A stretch of DNA of 64,000 nt. Source: Mycobacterium kyorinense. GTDB lineage: Bacteria; Actinomycetota; Actinomycetes; Mycobacteriales; Mycobacteriaceae. The notes below the pieces were generated by a model. The model saw only the letters and a program-made list of their open reading frames with translations. It was not told the origin of the DNA and searched no databases. The stretch is from assembly GCF_001672775.1 (NCBI RefSeq), contig NZ_LZKJ01000108.1, positions 24,525-88,524 of the forward strand, in the 5' to 3' direction. The translations under genes and the position numbers were made by a program. Numbering within the stretch: position 1 is the stretch's first letter; every line of letters starts with the position of its first letter. Positions 27,091 to 36,496 of the stretch are shown one piece after another.

Positions 27091-29346
27091 ATGGCGATTG
27101 CTCCGCCCACAGGCGATTATGCCTCACAGATGATTTCGGGATTGTGGCCGGAAGCTGACGAAGACCAGTTACAGGCCCGTGCCGAGGTATTCGAACAGGC
27201 TAGTGCGCAGCTAGGCAAGGTTATTGATAACTGGGCGCGCGAGCATCACATGATTTTTCATGACGGTGTCTGGTCGGGCGGCGCAGCCAGCGCCGCCGAA
27301 AGTGTGCTGCAGCGACGACTTAACCTAATGCAAGAGATGCGGAATAAGATTGATGCCGTCGCGAAGTGGTATCACGATGCGCACGACACGATACGTGATG
27401 CTAAGAACGAGATCGCCGAAACTGTCCATAACCATCAAGACGCAATCGGACGGATTACGGACGACGACCAGGACCGCGACGCGAAAATACAAAGTGAAAT
27501 CGCAGCAGCGTGGAAGGAGAATTCGGAGACCGTCTCCAGTCAAGGCTCTAAATTGGGTTTCAAATTAGTGATGCCCGAAATGCCGGCCACAGCCGCTCCC
27601 GGGGAACCGGGCGCCGGGACGCCCGTCGACGAGACTCCTGCTCTGGCTCCTGCAAGCCAACTTGTGAGCAATCAAGGCGCCGTAGGTGGTCCCCCGGGGG
27701 GTAAGACTCCTGCTGTGGTTCCTGCAAGCCAACTTGTGAGCAATCAAGGCGCCGTGGGCGCAACCGGTCCTAATGCCGCACCTGCGCCGCCACCGGGCCA
27801 GTCCGGCATCTCGCCAGGAGCAGCAGTGCCGCGGCCGTCGATGTTAACTTCGCCCGGTACGAGCGCCAGCGGTTCTTCCTCCGGGTCGACGGGTGGTTCG
27901 CAGTGGATGGGGGCACCTGGTTCCGGAGGCGCGCAAAGTGCGGCGCCGACGACGGCGTCCGGTGCTCCGCAGGGAATGTCGGATACTTCACAGTCGCAGG
28001 CGGGTTCGGGCGGCCCGCCGACCCAACCCGCGGCAGGCAGGCCCGACTCCGGGATTGCAGCGGCCGCTGCCGCGGCGGGGTCGGCGTCTCCGGCGGTGTT
28101 GCCCGCATCCGCAGGCGCGGCGTCCACGGCTGCCGCCGCGGCATCGGCAGCTAGCGCCGCCGGTGCGACACCCGTGGCCCCCTCGGCGCCGGTGGAACAC
28201 ACCGGGGGCGGGGTGTCGGGTGCTCGCGGCCACACCGTCGACAGCGGCGGAGGCGGCGGGTTCACCGGCGGTGGTGGTGGAGTCAGCATGCCATCGATGT
28301 CGTCAGGCTCAGGGGGGAGCGGTTCAGCACCGATGCCGTTGCTGCCGCCGGCCACTCCGTCGCCGGCAGCACCCGTGTCTGCGGGTGGCGGCACCCCAGG
28401 CGCACCCGGTAGCGGCACGCCCGGCGCACCCGGCGGGCCAGGTGTGCACCCGGCGTCCACCACCAGCACCTCCCAGGGTGGCGTCGGTGGATCGATGACC
28501 TCGTCGCACGCCGATGCGGCGCCGGCGCCGATCCCGGTGTCCTCGGCACGCGCCCAAAAGGACGCGATCGCCGATGCCACGAACCGCCGTGGCGGCGGTG
28601 ATGCGTTGCGGGCGGCCCGCCGCCTCGGCGCGGCACTCAACGCCCCAGACTTGCTCAACCAGGGCGATTTCCAATTCTTCTGGATCACCGCGGTGACCAA
28701 TGATGGCCAGATCGTCGTCGCCAACAGCTACGGAATGGGATACATCCCCGAGCCGGTGACCCTGCCCGACGGCGTTCAGTTGGTCTCGGTCGACCCCGCC
28801 GTCCCGGCCGCCGAACGGGCCCGGTGGGCCACCTACCCGATGTTGGCCATCCAAGGTTGGGCGGCGGCCCACGACACCACGCTGCGGGCCGTGATCGCCA
28901 CCGAGGCGCAATTCCGCGAGTTCGACCCGGGCGTCTACCGGGAGGTACTGCGCGAGGAGGACATCCCGTCCAGCGGCAGGATGGCCGGCCGGTCCCGGCT
29001 AGAGGTGGTCGCGCCCGGCCAGGCGGCGCAGCTCGCCGGCGTCAGCGACCTCGGGTTGATCGACATGCTGCCGCCTGCCCCGGTGGACACCAACCCGCCG
29101 GCCGACCAGCGCGGCACGCTGTGGTTTGAAGTGATGAAGCATCTGATGAGCAGCGATCCCGATCGAGGGGTGCACCATTTGCAGGCGTTCGTCACCTACG
29201 CCGCCCATGCCCAGGAGCTGGCTCTGCATAAGGCCCACACCGCGGTGCACGCGATCGAGCAACGCAAAGCCGTCGCCGACTGGCTGTACTGGCAACAGCT
29301 GAGCATCCTGGTCGCCGACGCGCTCGCCGGATCCGCAGCGCCCTAA
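27091..29346 (+). CDS. espK: EspK, ESX-1 secretion-associated protein
   Basis: EspK is thought to chaperone EspB to EccCb1. The 751 residues comprise three parts. The N-terminal helical domain (1-165) has the start [20 protein letters not shown] and a W-S-G turn ([14 protein letters not shown]). The Pro/Gly/Ala/Ser linker (about 165-475) is long. The C-terminal globular domain (about 475-751) holds [58 protein letters not shown] and a VADWLYWQQ end, matching Rv3879c. It is on the plus strand and converges with espL, whereas the M. tuberculosis gene is on the same strand as espL. The 5' 500 bases use noticeably AT-richer codons. Confidence 0.92.
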   Translation: MAIAPPTGDYASQMISGLWPEADEDQLQARAEVFEQASAQLGKVIDNWAREHHMIFHDGVWSGGAASAAESVLQRRLNLMQEMRNKIDAVAKWYHDAHDTIRDAKNEIAETVHNHQDAIGRITDDDQDRDAKIQSEIAAAWKENSETVSSQGSKLGFKLVMPEMPATAAPGEPGAGTPVDETPALAPASQLVSNQGAVGGPPGGKTPAVVPASQLVSNQGAVGATGPNAAPAPPPGQSGISPGAAVPRPSMLTSPGTSASGSSSGSTGGSQWMGAPGSGGAQSAAPTTASGAPQGMSDTSQSQAGSGGPPTQPAAGRPDSGIAAAAAAAGSASPAVLPASAGAASTAAAAASAASAAGATPVAPSAPVEHTGGGVSGARGHTVDSGGGGGFTGGGGGVSMPSMSSGSGGSGSAPMPLLPPATPSPAAPVSAGGGTPGAPGSGTPGAPGGPGVHPASTTSTSQGGVGGSMTSSHADAAPAPIPVSSARAQKDAIADATNRRGGGDALRAARRLGAALNAPDLLNQGDFQFFWITAVTNDGQIVVANSYGMGYIPEPVTLPDGVQLVSVDPAVPAAERARWATYPMLAIQGWAAAHDTTLRAVIATEAQFREFDPGVYREVLREEDIPSSGRMAGRSRLEVVAPGQAAQLAGVSDLGLIDMLPPAPVDTNPPADQRGTLWFEVMKHLMSSDPDRGVHHLQAFVTYAAHAQELALHKAHTAVHAIEQRKAVADWLYWQQLSILVADALAGSAAP
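27633..27755 (+). repeat. 72-bp direct repeat inside espK linker
   Basis: Two copies of about 51 bases begin 72 bases apart (27633 and 27705) and encode [13 protein letters not shown] twice, nearly base for base. The identity implies a recent in-frame duplication. Confidence 0.85.
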
Positions 29347-29364
29347 ACGCTTTAGAGCGATCGG

Positions 29365-29709
29365 TCAGTTTTCGGCAGTGTCGCTCAGCTCGTCAGTGAT
29401 GTCGATGAGCACCGCGTCAAGACGTTCCCGGTCGGCTTCGATGGATGCGACCGCTTGCGTGGTCGCGTTTTGCAGCGCCTCGTTCACCCGTTGCTCGACG
29501 GTTTTCGACCCCAGTCGCAGCGACCCATCTTTGATGAAAACATCGGTGAGCCAGTGATGTCCGTTGAGCGTCACTTCGACAGTCTCGGATTCATCTGTGG
29601 CCGTGAACTTTTCGGTCTCCATCTTGTGCAGCTGCTCGTCCAGCGCCGACTGCAACCGTTGCGCCTGCTTCAGCACCGCCGCCACGTGCGGATGCATTTC
29701 CGAGGTCAC
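29365..29709 (-). CDS. espL: EspL, YbaB-like ESX-1 protein
   Basis: Rv3880c-type protein of 114 residues, needed in M. marinum and M. tuberculosis for normal EspE/EspF and Esx secretion. The sequence has the YbaB/EbfC layout: an N-terminal helix (VAAVLKQAQRLQSALDEQL), a beta-sheet centre (SETVEVTLNGHHWLTDVFIKDG), and a C-terminal helix. Its ATG overlaps the end of espB by 4 bases, so it is the last gene of the mycP1-eccE1-espB-espL operon. It converges on espK with an 18-base gap. Confidence 0.88.
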   Translation of the reverse strand: MTSEMHPHVAAVLKQAQRLQSALDEQLHKMETEKFTATDESETVEVTLNGHHWLTDVFIKDGSLRLGSKTVEQRVNEALQNATTQAVASIEADRERLDAVLIDITDELSDTAEN

Positions 29710-31277
29710 TTCGACTCCTTGCCGTCCTTGGCGTCCGGCACGTCCTTACGACGACGAGCCCCGATGACGCCTTCAGTCCAAGACCGATCTTCTTTGTAGA
29801 GCTCCTCGTCGGGAGCAAGCCCCGGGGTGCGGCGCCGTTCCTTGCCTTGGCCCTGGCCATGGCCTCCCATCGGCATACCCCCCATCCCGCCGCCCATGGC
29901 GCCGCCCGGCATGCCTTGGGCTGCTTGCGCTCCCGGCCCGGCTTCGGCAGCATTCGCGGGCGCCACGGCGTTAGCGCCTACCGCAGGCTGCAGCGGCGAG
30001 CGCGGTGCGCCGCCCCCGCCGCCTCCCGCGCCGCCGCCTCCATGGGCGGCCGGTTTGACAGCCGGACCCTTCGGCAGGTGCGGGGTGGCCTTCGCCGCGG
30101 CCGGCATCCCGCCTGGCATGCCCCCGGGCAGGCCGCCCGGCATGCCGCCGCCAGGCTTCCCGCCACCTTGGCCGGCACCTTGGCCGCCGCCGGGCATACC
30201 GCCGGGTGCGCCTCCGGTGCGTGCGGCTGCCGGCTGTTGTGGAGCAACCGGCTGACCCATCGGCGACGGTGCACCACCGCCAGGGGCACCTCCGCCGCCG
30301 GGCGCGCCTCCGCCACCCCCGGGAGACGACCCACCCGCGCCGGGCTGCTGCTCGTCGTCGCCAGCCGGCACAGCCCGTCGACGCGGGTCACCGTTGGTGT
30401 AGACGGGGGTGGAGGGAAGGGCTCCGTCGCGAGGTTCTGGCGGGGAAACTTTATCGATGGTCGCCGCGCTCTCGTATTGCGCCCGCACGTGTTCGGAATC
30501 CATGTATAGCTTGAGGAGTCTCGCTCCGATCGCCTTCTTCTGCTCGTCGGGGGTATCCGACGATTCCATCTGCTTTTTGAGCTGCTTCCACTCTTCGGCG
30601 ATCGGTGTGTGCGCGGCACGCGCTGTGGTGTGGGCGTCGGCGATCTTGTCGGCCTCCGCCGCCAGTTCCTGCCAGGAGCCGGCGAGACCGCTTAGCCACC
30701 CGCCGAATTCGTTGAAACGCCCGTAGGCGACCTCGGCAGCGGCGCCCTCCCAATCGCGGATCTTGACGTGAAAATGTTGAGCTGCCGTTTGAAGATTTGT
30801 CGCGATAGTGCGCCAATGGGCGGCCACCGCGCGGAGGGCAGCCCCTTGATCGCCGTTTGCCAGGTCGTTCTCTATTTCTTCCGGATCACCATGGGCGTGG
30901 CCGGCTTTGGTCGGCATTCCCGGTGCGGTCGGATGCGGCGGCGCCGGGATCGAGCAGTCGTCGGGCTTGACCGCACCGCTAGATATCGGCTTACCCGCGT
31001 TGATCTCACTGGTAGCCCGTAGATCGGTTTCGTCGTAGGCCTTCGCCACGTGATACAGCGACTCCGCGAGGCGCTTACCTTCGATGACGCCCCAGTTCTG
31101 GTATTCCCACAACGACTGTGCGCTATGGACGAGATTGGCGGTCGCGTCCAAGGAGGTTTTCAGCGTAGATGGCGGCGTGATCGGCGGCTGACCTGACGGG
31201 TTGGCCCAGTCGATTCCGTTGATGTCGTTGGCTTTGCCCCGCAGGTCATTCGTATCGACTCTGAGTTCTTCTCCCAT
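29706..31277 (-). CDS. espB: EspB, ESX-1 substrate cleaved by MycP1
   Basis: Secreted PE/PPE-like protein that forms oligomeric rings and is trimmed by MycP1. From ATG 31277 (RBS GAGGAGGAAGT) there are 523 residues. The PE-like part has the Y81-x3-D85 motif (AYDETD), and the PPE-like part has W176-E-G178 (RDWEGAAAEV), the same Trp position as in M. tuberculosis. A Gly/Pro/Met-rich C-terminal region (about 300-490) leads to the conserved end DEELYKEDRSWTEGVIG with basic residues. The N-terminal helical domain diverges considerably from M. tuberculosis EspB. Confidence 0.92.
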   Translation of the reverse strand: MGEELRVDTNDLRGKANDINGIDWANPSGQPPITPPSTLKTSLDATANLVHSAQSLWEYQNWGVIEGKRLAESLYHVAKAYDETDLRATSEINAGKPISSGAVKPDDCSIPAPPHPTAPGMPTKAGHAHGDPEEIENDLANGDQGAALRAVAAHWRTIATNLQTAAQHFHVKIRDWEGAAAEVAYGRFNEFGGWLSGLAGSWQELAAEADKIADAHTTARAAHTPIAEEWKQLKKQMESSDTPDEQKKAIGARLLKLYMDSEHVRAQYESAATIDKVSPPEPRDGALPSTPVYTNGDPRRRAVPAGDDEQQPGAGGSSPGGGGGAPGGGGAPGGGAPSPMGQPVAPQQPAAARTGGAPGGMPGGGQGAGQGGGKPGGGMPGGLPGGMPGGMPAAAKATPHLPKGPAVKPAAHGGGGAGGGGGGAPRSPLQPAVGANAVAPANAAEAGPGAQAAQGMPGGAMGGGMGGMPMGGHGQGQGKERRRTPGLAPDEELYKEDRSWTEGVIGARRRKDVPDAKDGKESK

Positions 31278-31316
31278 ACTTCCTCCTCAGAATGCGCCGT
31301 CCAGCACGCCCGGTAG

Positions 31317-32705
31317 CTAACTCTCCAGCGCGGTCTGGAAGCGACTTTCCTCGCGCGGGTGAATCAACCGGATCGGCAATTGGCGGTGGCGCGGTGTCCC
31401 GATGAAGTTGTGGCGAAGAATGATCCTGCTCAAACCCCGCTGCGGGCCAAGGTAGGTCGTCGCGTTGGGCCACACCACCTTGTTCACCGAACCGATCCGT
31501 CCGTTGACGTAGCCGGCGAACTCGCGAAACCGCGGTTCGAGGGTGACGACCGCCCCGGCCGCGGCCGAGCGCACCACGAATTGGGTGAAAAGTCGCGCAT
31601 CGCCGAGGTTGATGCTCACGTCGACGTCGTCGAACGGCATGTAAACCGGGTAACGCTCGGTCGTCTCGCCGACTAGGACACCCGCCGACCCGATCGGCAG
31701 TTGGTAGTGCTTGTCGCTAACCGGGGTCTGGCCCAGGATCGCGGCGCGTTGCCCACCGAACAGGCACGAAAAGCCGCGCGGTGTCTTGGGATTGGCCAAC
31801 GTGGTCAGCAAGACGGTCGACTGCGGCGCCATGCCCGGAACCAAACGGACCCGGGTGATGGTGTGGTCGGCGCGCGCCGACCACCACACATCTGGCCCAC
31901 CCGGCGCGGTGTAGGCCGCGGTGAACGCGCTGCGCCCCTTGATCGCCGACCACGTTTCGCGTTCGAAGCTGATCTCGGTGGCTTGGTCGAAGCTGTCGAA
32001 ACTGCGTGCGCATCGCGCGTCGATGCCATGGCTCGCCAGTTGATCGGCGATCCGCGTCGTCGATGCGACCAGATACCGGGCCAGGCCCGCGAGACCGGCC
32101 GCGCGGCGCTGCGCGGACCTGCGAGTCGTCTCGGGATCGGCGCGCAGCACGATCCAGGTCCGACGGTTTGCCGGAGCCGGATAGGGGCCGATCACTTGCT
32201 GGTACAGACCCACCACGTTGGCCGGAGCGGTCTTGCCGACTCGGTATCCCGCGGAGACCACGTCGGCCTCCAGGTCGGGGCAGTGCGCGGCCACCAGTTG
32301 CTCCACCAACTCGGTGTCCACCACGTCGTCGGTTTTGGCCTCGCCGTTGAGGATGACCGTGGGCGTGAATGGCCGCGGGATCAACTCGATGACCGATACC
32401 AGGTGGTCATCCTGCCACCGCACAGCCACGTGATCTCCGGGCATCACCGTGGCACCGACCGCAGGCTCTGACGGCGGATTCGGAGCGCTGCGGTGTCGGC
32501 GCCGCCATGAGTTCAGCGCCGCGATCCAGCCGGTTATGCGCCTGCCACGGATCGTGACCACCGCCGCGAGCACCACCAGCACGGCCAGCGCTACTCCGGC
32601 CCACAGGTAGCCCAGGCTCATGAATGCCGCAATGCAGGCCGGCGCCAGCGCCGCTGCCACCAAGGCGTGGCCGCTGGTGAACCGCAAAGACACTGCGCTG
32701 CTCAT
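31317..32705 (-). CDS. eccE1: EccE1, ESX-1 core membrane component
   Basis: Peripheral subunit of the ESX-1 membrane complex. From ATG 32705, which overlaps the mycP1 stop by 4 bases, there are 462 residues, the usual length. Two N-terminal membrane helices (about 10-52: ALVAAALAPACIAAFM, GVALAVLVVLAAVVTI) precede a cytosolic domain with GDHVAVRWQDDHLVSVIELIP and GVLVGETTERYPVYMPF. The frame stays open upstream of the ATG, but those residues are the mycP1 region in another frame. Confidence 0.93.
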   Translation of the reverse strand: MSSAVSLRFTSGHALVAAALAPACIAAFMSLGYLWAGVALAVLVVLAAVVTIRGRRITGWIAALNSWRRRHRSAPNPPSEPAVGATVMPGDHVAVRWQDDHLVSVIELIPRPFTPTVILNGEAKTDDVVDTELVEQLVAAHCPDLEADVVSAGYRVGKTAPANVVGLYQQVIGPYPAPANRRTWIVLRADPETTRRSAQRRAAGLAGLARYLVASTTRIADQLASHGIDARCARSFDSFDQATEISFERETWSAIKGRSAFTAAYTAPGGPDVWWSARADHTITRVRLVPGMAPQSTVLLTTLANPKTPRGFSCLFGGQRAAILGQTPVSDKHYQLPIGSAGVLVGETTERYPVYMPFDDVDVSINLGDARLFTQFVVRSAAAGAVVTLEPRFREFAGYVNGRIGSVNKVVWPNATTYLGPQRGLSRIILRHNFIGTPRHRQLPIRLIHPREESRFQTALES

Positions 32706-34051
32706 CGGCGCTTCAACGCTCGTCGGGTCAGCGCGCCGAGCCCCATGATCAGCGCCAGCGCCGCAGCCCCCACGACCACGATCGTGATCGGGCCACGGTC
32801 CGGCGGCGGGATGTACACCGGCGGCGGGATCGGCTTCACGTTGTAGGGAGCTGTCTTGGCACCGGCCGGTACATCCCACGTCAGCGCGGCGACGGGGTCG
32901 ATGACACCCGCACCGACAATGTCGTCGGCTCCCCCTCCGGGGTGTCGGGCAGTGGCGGTGATCCGGTTGATGATCTGCGCCGGCGTCAGGTCGGGAAACC
33001 GCTGCCGCAACAGCGCCGCCACCCCGGACACGTACGCCGCTGAAAACGATGTGCCGGTGATCGGGATCGGCCCGTCCTGGCCTTGCAGCGCATTGACCGG
33101 CGCGCCGTCGTAGCCCAGCGCGATGATGTTCTCGCCCGGCGCCGCGCCGCCCAGCCATGGTCCGTGCATTGAAAAGTTGCTCGGTATTCCGGTCTCACCG
33201 ATGCTTCCGACCGTCAAGACCAACGGGTCATACCACGCCGGGGTGACGATCGTCTGGACTTGCTTCCAGCCGCGCGGATCGTTGGGCACCGACGGATCGG
33301 GCGGCGGATTTTGGGTGCAATCCTGGCCGGTGTTGCCGGCGGCGACCACGATCACCACGTTTTTGACGTTGACCGCATAGTTCACTGCCGCGCCCAAGGT
33401 CGACTCATCGATGGGCCGGGTCACCTTGACGCAGGCCGCCTCGCTGACATTGATGACGTTGGCGCCCAGATTGGCGGCATGCACCACCGCGCGGGCCAGG
33501 CTGCGGATCGACCCGGCCGTCCGGGTGGTGTTGGGGTCGTTGGGGTCGACCTGGGCGCCCTTGGGCTGGAACGCTTCTGAGGTCTGTCGTAGCGAGAGGA
33601 GCCGCGCCTCGGGTGCCACGCCGACGAAACCGTCGGTGGGAGCGGGTCGGCCGGCCACGATCGAGGCGGTCAAGGTGCCGTGCGAGTCACAGTCCGACAG
33701 CCCGTTGCCACCGGCGTCGACGAAGTCTCCGCCCGGTTCTGCGGGCACTCGCGGCGAGGCGTTGACGCCGGTGTCGATCACCGCGACCGTCACTCCGGCG
33801 CCGGTGGCGAATTTCTGCGCCTCGGCAACATGCAGGTAGTCATTGGCCCACGGCGCGTCGGCGAACTTCGCATCCGGGAACGACGTCGGCGCCGAGCAGA
33901 TGCGGCGCTGCTCCATCGGCAGGTCCGGCCCCGTCTCGTCTGGCGGCATGGCGCCCGGGTCGATGACGGGAGGTGCGATCGCCACGGCCGGCGGTGCAGT
34001 CAGCAGCCCCAGTGCCAACGCCGCCACCATTACGGCGATACGCCGCACCAT
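32702..34051 (-). CDS. mycP1: MycP1, mycosin subtilisin-like protease
   Basis: Membrane-anchored periplasmic serine protease that caps and stabilises the ESX-1 complex and processes EspB. From ATG 34051 there are 449 residues: a signal peptide (1-24), the catalytic triad D93 (VIDTG), H124 (DSHGT) and S335 (GTSFSA), the oxyanion N240, and a C-terminal membrane helix (about 420-442) followed by Arg/Lys. The triad positions are shifted by 3 from M. tuberculosis. It is first in the mycP1-eccE1-espB-espL operon. Confidence 0.94.
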   Translation of the reverse strand: MVRRIAVMVAALALGLLTAPPAVAIAPPVIDPGAMPPDETGPDLPMEQRRICSAPTSFPDAKFADAPWANDYLHVAEAQKFATGAGVTVAVIDTGVNASPRVPAEPGGDFVDAGGNGLSDCDSHGTLTASIVAGRPAPTDGFVGVAPEARLLSLRQTSEAFQPKGAQVDPNDPNTTRTAGSIRSLARAVVHAANLGANVINVSEAACVKVTRPIDESTLGAAVNYAVNVKNVVIVVAAGNTGQDCTQNPPPDPSVPNDPRGWKQVQTIVTPAWYDPLVLTVGSIGETGIPSNFSMHGPWLGGAAPGENIIALGYDGAPVNALQGQDGPIPITGTSFSAAYVSGVAALLRQRFPDLTPAQIINRITATARHPGGGADDIVGAGVIDPVAALTWDVPAGAKTAPYNVKPIPPPVYIPPPDRGPITIVVVGAAALALIMGLGALTRRALKRR

Positions 34052-34196
34052 CACCTGCCCCTTTCGCCTACTGGCCTGGTCAGGCCGGCCGCCGGTCGAG
34101 CAACATCGTCTCACCCCGTGACGGCGTGCAGGCACCCGGTAATCCTAAGTCGGCCCAGACAACGCTGGTTCCGGTTTTTTGGCGGGAAAGGACCGA

Positions 34197-34538
34197 TTAA
34201 CCGTTCGCGAGGCGATCGGCCCACCGCGCGATTTCGGGGGTGACGGGGTCGGCGATGTCGTCGAATTCCGAGTGCTTTTTGAGTACTGCGGCCACCATCT
34301 TGCACACCGGGACGACGCGCTTGCCGTCGGCGCGGGTGGCCTCGAGCGCTTCGCGTACCAGGATGCTCGCCAAGCCCCGGCCACCGAATTCGTCGTCGAC
34401 TTCGGTGTGGTAGAAGACGCGCTGGTTGTCGCGGTCGGCGACGGCGGCGTAACCGACGGTCTTGCCGTCGACGGCGATGGTGTACTTGCCGTCCGCGGCG
34501 CTGACCGTGGTCGGGGCGCCGGTCTTGTCGGCGGTCAT
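34197..34538 (-). CDS. GNAT-like small N-acetyltransferase (YjdJ type)
   Basis: A 113-residue protein related to the short GNAT family that binds acetyl-CoA. The core is DGKTVGYAAVADRDNQRVFYHTEVDDEFGGRGLASILV, where GGRGLAS is the acetyl-CoA binding loop (about 60-66), with RVVPVCKMVAAVLKKH after it. The substrate is unknown. ATG 34538 follows AAAGGAGC and overlaps the pirin stop by 4 bases, so the two form an operon. It has no evident link to secretion. Confidence 0.85.
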   Translation of the reverse strand: MTADKTGAPTTVSAADGKYTIAVDGKTVGYAAVADRDNQRVFYHTEVDDEFGGRGLASILVREALEATRADGKRVVPVCKMVAAVLKKHSEFDDIADPVTPEIARWADRLANG

Positions 34539-35524
34539 CGATGCTCCTTTCTGTCCGGCAGCGGGCGCGGCCGGAGGGTCACGTTGGGAAGCGGAGGCGC
34601 GGGCAGACGTTCGGGCGAGCCCTGGTAACCCCGGACGGCGCCGAAACGTGAATCCGCGGCTTCCCACAGCCGGCGATACTCGACGATCTCGTCGTGGTTG
34701 CGTCCGACGAAGTTCCACCACATCACCAATTGCTCAGTGAACGGCGTGCCGCCCAACAGCAGCGCGCGGGCCGGCCGATCGCTGGCGTTGCGCAGCTGCA
34801 GCGACGAGTAACCCGGGCCTTGATAGCCCAGGTCTGCGTGGTTAAGGCCGATTCCGGCCATGTCCAGAACACCCTGGTCGCACAACACGCCGTGCTCGAA
34901 GTCGGGGTTGACGTCGAGCGCCACCGTGGCACCGGGGTCTAAGTCGATTTGTGCGCCCAGCAGCGGCGTGAAGGTCGGCACCGGGGAGCGGCTGCCGGCC
35001 AATTCGCCGAGAAAAACCCGCACGGCGCCGCCGAGCAGCAAGGCGGCTTCGGGCACGTAGTGGGCGAAATCGCGGGCGGTGTCGCGGTCGGAGTCGGGCA
35101 GGGCCACCCATAGTTGGGCGCCATGCAGAATCGGCGCCGCGGCGGGGTCGACCGACACCTCGGAGTGGCAGATGCCTGCGCCGGCCGTCATCAAATTCAG
35201 TTCACCCGGCCGCACCCGGGCCACCACGCCGGCGCTGTCGCGGTGTTCGATCTCGCCGCTGAACAACCAACTGACCGTCTGCAGACCGGTATGCGGATGG
35301 GGCGGTACATCCATGCCGGTCGAGTGACGCAGATCGTGCGGTCCGTAGTGGTCGGCGAAGCACCAGGCGCCGATCAGCGAGCGCTGCCGCTGCGGGATGG
35401 TGCGCCGGACTCGGATCGCTCGCGGCCCGCCGAGCGGGACTTCGCGCGGGTGCAAAACCTCCACGCCGGCGACTTGCTCAGCGGCACAGGCAATTTCAGC
35501 CGGCGCGGTCTCCAGGTTACTCAT
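34535..35524 (-). CDS. Pirin-family cupin protein
   Basis: Bicupin of the pirin family, 329 residues; members are quercetinases or redox-sensing regulators. The iron-binding motif HPHTGLQTVSWLFSGEIEHRDS (about 74-96) and later GICHSEVS hold the His/His/His/Glu set. The C-terminal cupin contains GIGLNHADLGYQG and LLLGGTPFTEQLVMWWNFV, typical of pirins. It is transcribed away from the EspC-SLT gene. The specific activity is not known. Confidence 0.88.
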   Translation of the reverse strand: MSNLETAPAEIACAAEQVAGVEVLHPREVPLGGPRAIRVRRTIPQRQRSLIGAWCFADHYGPHDLRHSTGMDVPPHPHTGLQTVSWLFSGEIEHRDSAGVVARVRPGELNLMTAGAGICHSEVSVDPAAAPILHGAQLWVALPDSDRDTARDFAHYVPEAALLLGGAVRVFLGELAGSRSPVPTFTPLLGAQIDLDPGATVALDVNPDFEHGVLCDQGVLDMAGIGLNHADLGYQGPGYSSLQLRNASDRPARALLLGGTPFTEQLVMWWNFVGRNHDEIVEYRRLWEAADSRFGAVRGYQGSPERLPAPPLPNVTLRPRPLPDRKEHR

Positions 35525-35661
35525 CGTTCACCGTTCGTGCGTTGGCGATACGGGCCGATACCTCGACACTACCCGTGGGTGGACACTGCGCCCCGGTGCG
35601 CTGGCCAGGGTGGTCTTTTTGTGTCGGGGCGGGGCGTTGAGATGCCATAGGATTTCCTGAT

Positions 35662-36495
35662 ATGGCGCAAAGCTTGCGTGTCGATCCGGCGGTTCTCCGG
35701 TCGACCGGGTCTGTGCTGGCGCAAGTGAGCAGCGACCTCTCCGGAATGGGTTTGGGTCCCTCGCTCAGCGAGCTGGTCGGCGATATGCGGGGCTTTCACA
35801 GCGGTGCTGTCTGCCAGGAGGCAGCGACGGCGATCGACAATGCCTGCAACCAGGTGAGCAGTGACTTTTCTCAGCTGGCAGAGAAGTTGCGAGCAGCGGC
35901 CGAGCAATACGAGCATGCCGACGAGCAGTTGCGCGGCGGTCTGGACAAGGCCGCCCACGAGATCGACGGCAACGACAGCGCTACTCCACCAATGCCGACA
36001 TCTGTGCCGGGTCCGCCCGCTAGTCAGCCGGCGCCGATCCCGGTGGATCAGGTGGACTATGACCAGACCAGCAACGCAGCCGGTCCGGAAGCCACCCGCG
36101 ACTACATCGACCAAGCTCTCGACAAGCTCGGCATCACCGACCTCGCGGCGCGGCAGCGCTGGATGGACGGGTACACGACCATGACCCTCCGCGAGTCGAG
36201 CTATGACCCGAATGCGGTCAACGATTGGGACGTCAACTCACAACCGCCAAATTCGACCCACCATGCCTCCGACGGCTACGGGAATGGCTGCTCGCGAGGT
36301 CTGGCGCAGTGCGTCCCGGGCACGTTTGCGCAATACCATCAGCCGGGAACGTCGAACAATATCTATGACCCCGTTGCCAATATCGCGGCGTCGATGAACT
36401 ACGTCATGGAACGCTATGGCGTTCATCGGGACGGGTCGAACCTGGCTGCAGAGGTTCCGCAGGCCAACGTTGAGGCCGATCCCCAGGGCTATTGA
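35662..36495 (+). CDS. EspC-like domain fused to SLT lytic transglycosylase
   Basis: Likely ESX-exported peptidoglycan hydrolase, 277 residues. The N-terminal EspC-like two-helix unit (1-100) has DPAVLRSTGSVLAQV and the YxxxD motif EQYEHADEQL. A Pro-rich linker (about 105-130) leads to an SLT domain with catalytic Glu178 (TLRESSYDPNAVN), CSRGLAQCVPGTFAQYHQPG and YDPVANIAASMNYVMERYG. No Sec signal is present, so the EspC part is probably the export device. It is followed one base later by a Sec-secreted protein gene. The SLT domain is of the Rv3896c kind. Confidence 0.85.
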   Translation: MAQSLRVDPAVLRSTGSVLAQVSSDLSGMGLGPSLSELVGDMRGFHSGAVCQEAATAIDNACNQVSSDFSQLAEKLRAAAEQYEHADEQLRGGLDKAAHEIDGNDSATPPMPTSVPGPPASQPAPIPVDQVDYDQTSNAAGPEATRDYIDQALDKLGITDLAARQRWMDGYTTMTLRESSYDPNAVNDWDVNSQPPNSTHHASDGYGNGCSRGLAQCVPGTFAQYHQPGTSNNIYDPVANIAASMNYVMERYGVHRDGSNLAAEVPQANVEADPQGY

Positions 36496-36496
36496 G

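Noticed and set aside
27744..28724. 326-codon minus-strand frame in espK
   Set aside because: It is the low-complexity complement of the EspK linker and shows no independent RBS or motif.
32706..33158. Upstream extension of the eccE1 frame into mycP1
   Set aside because: The extension is an out-of-frame reading of mycP1; the ATG at 32705 gives the family length and an ATGA overlap.
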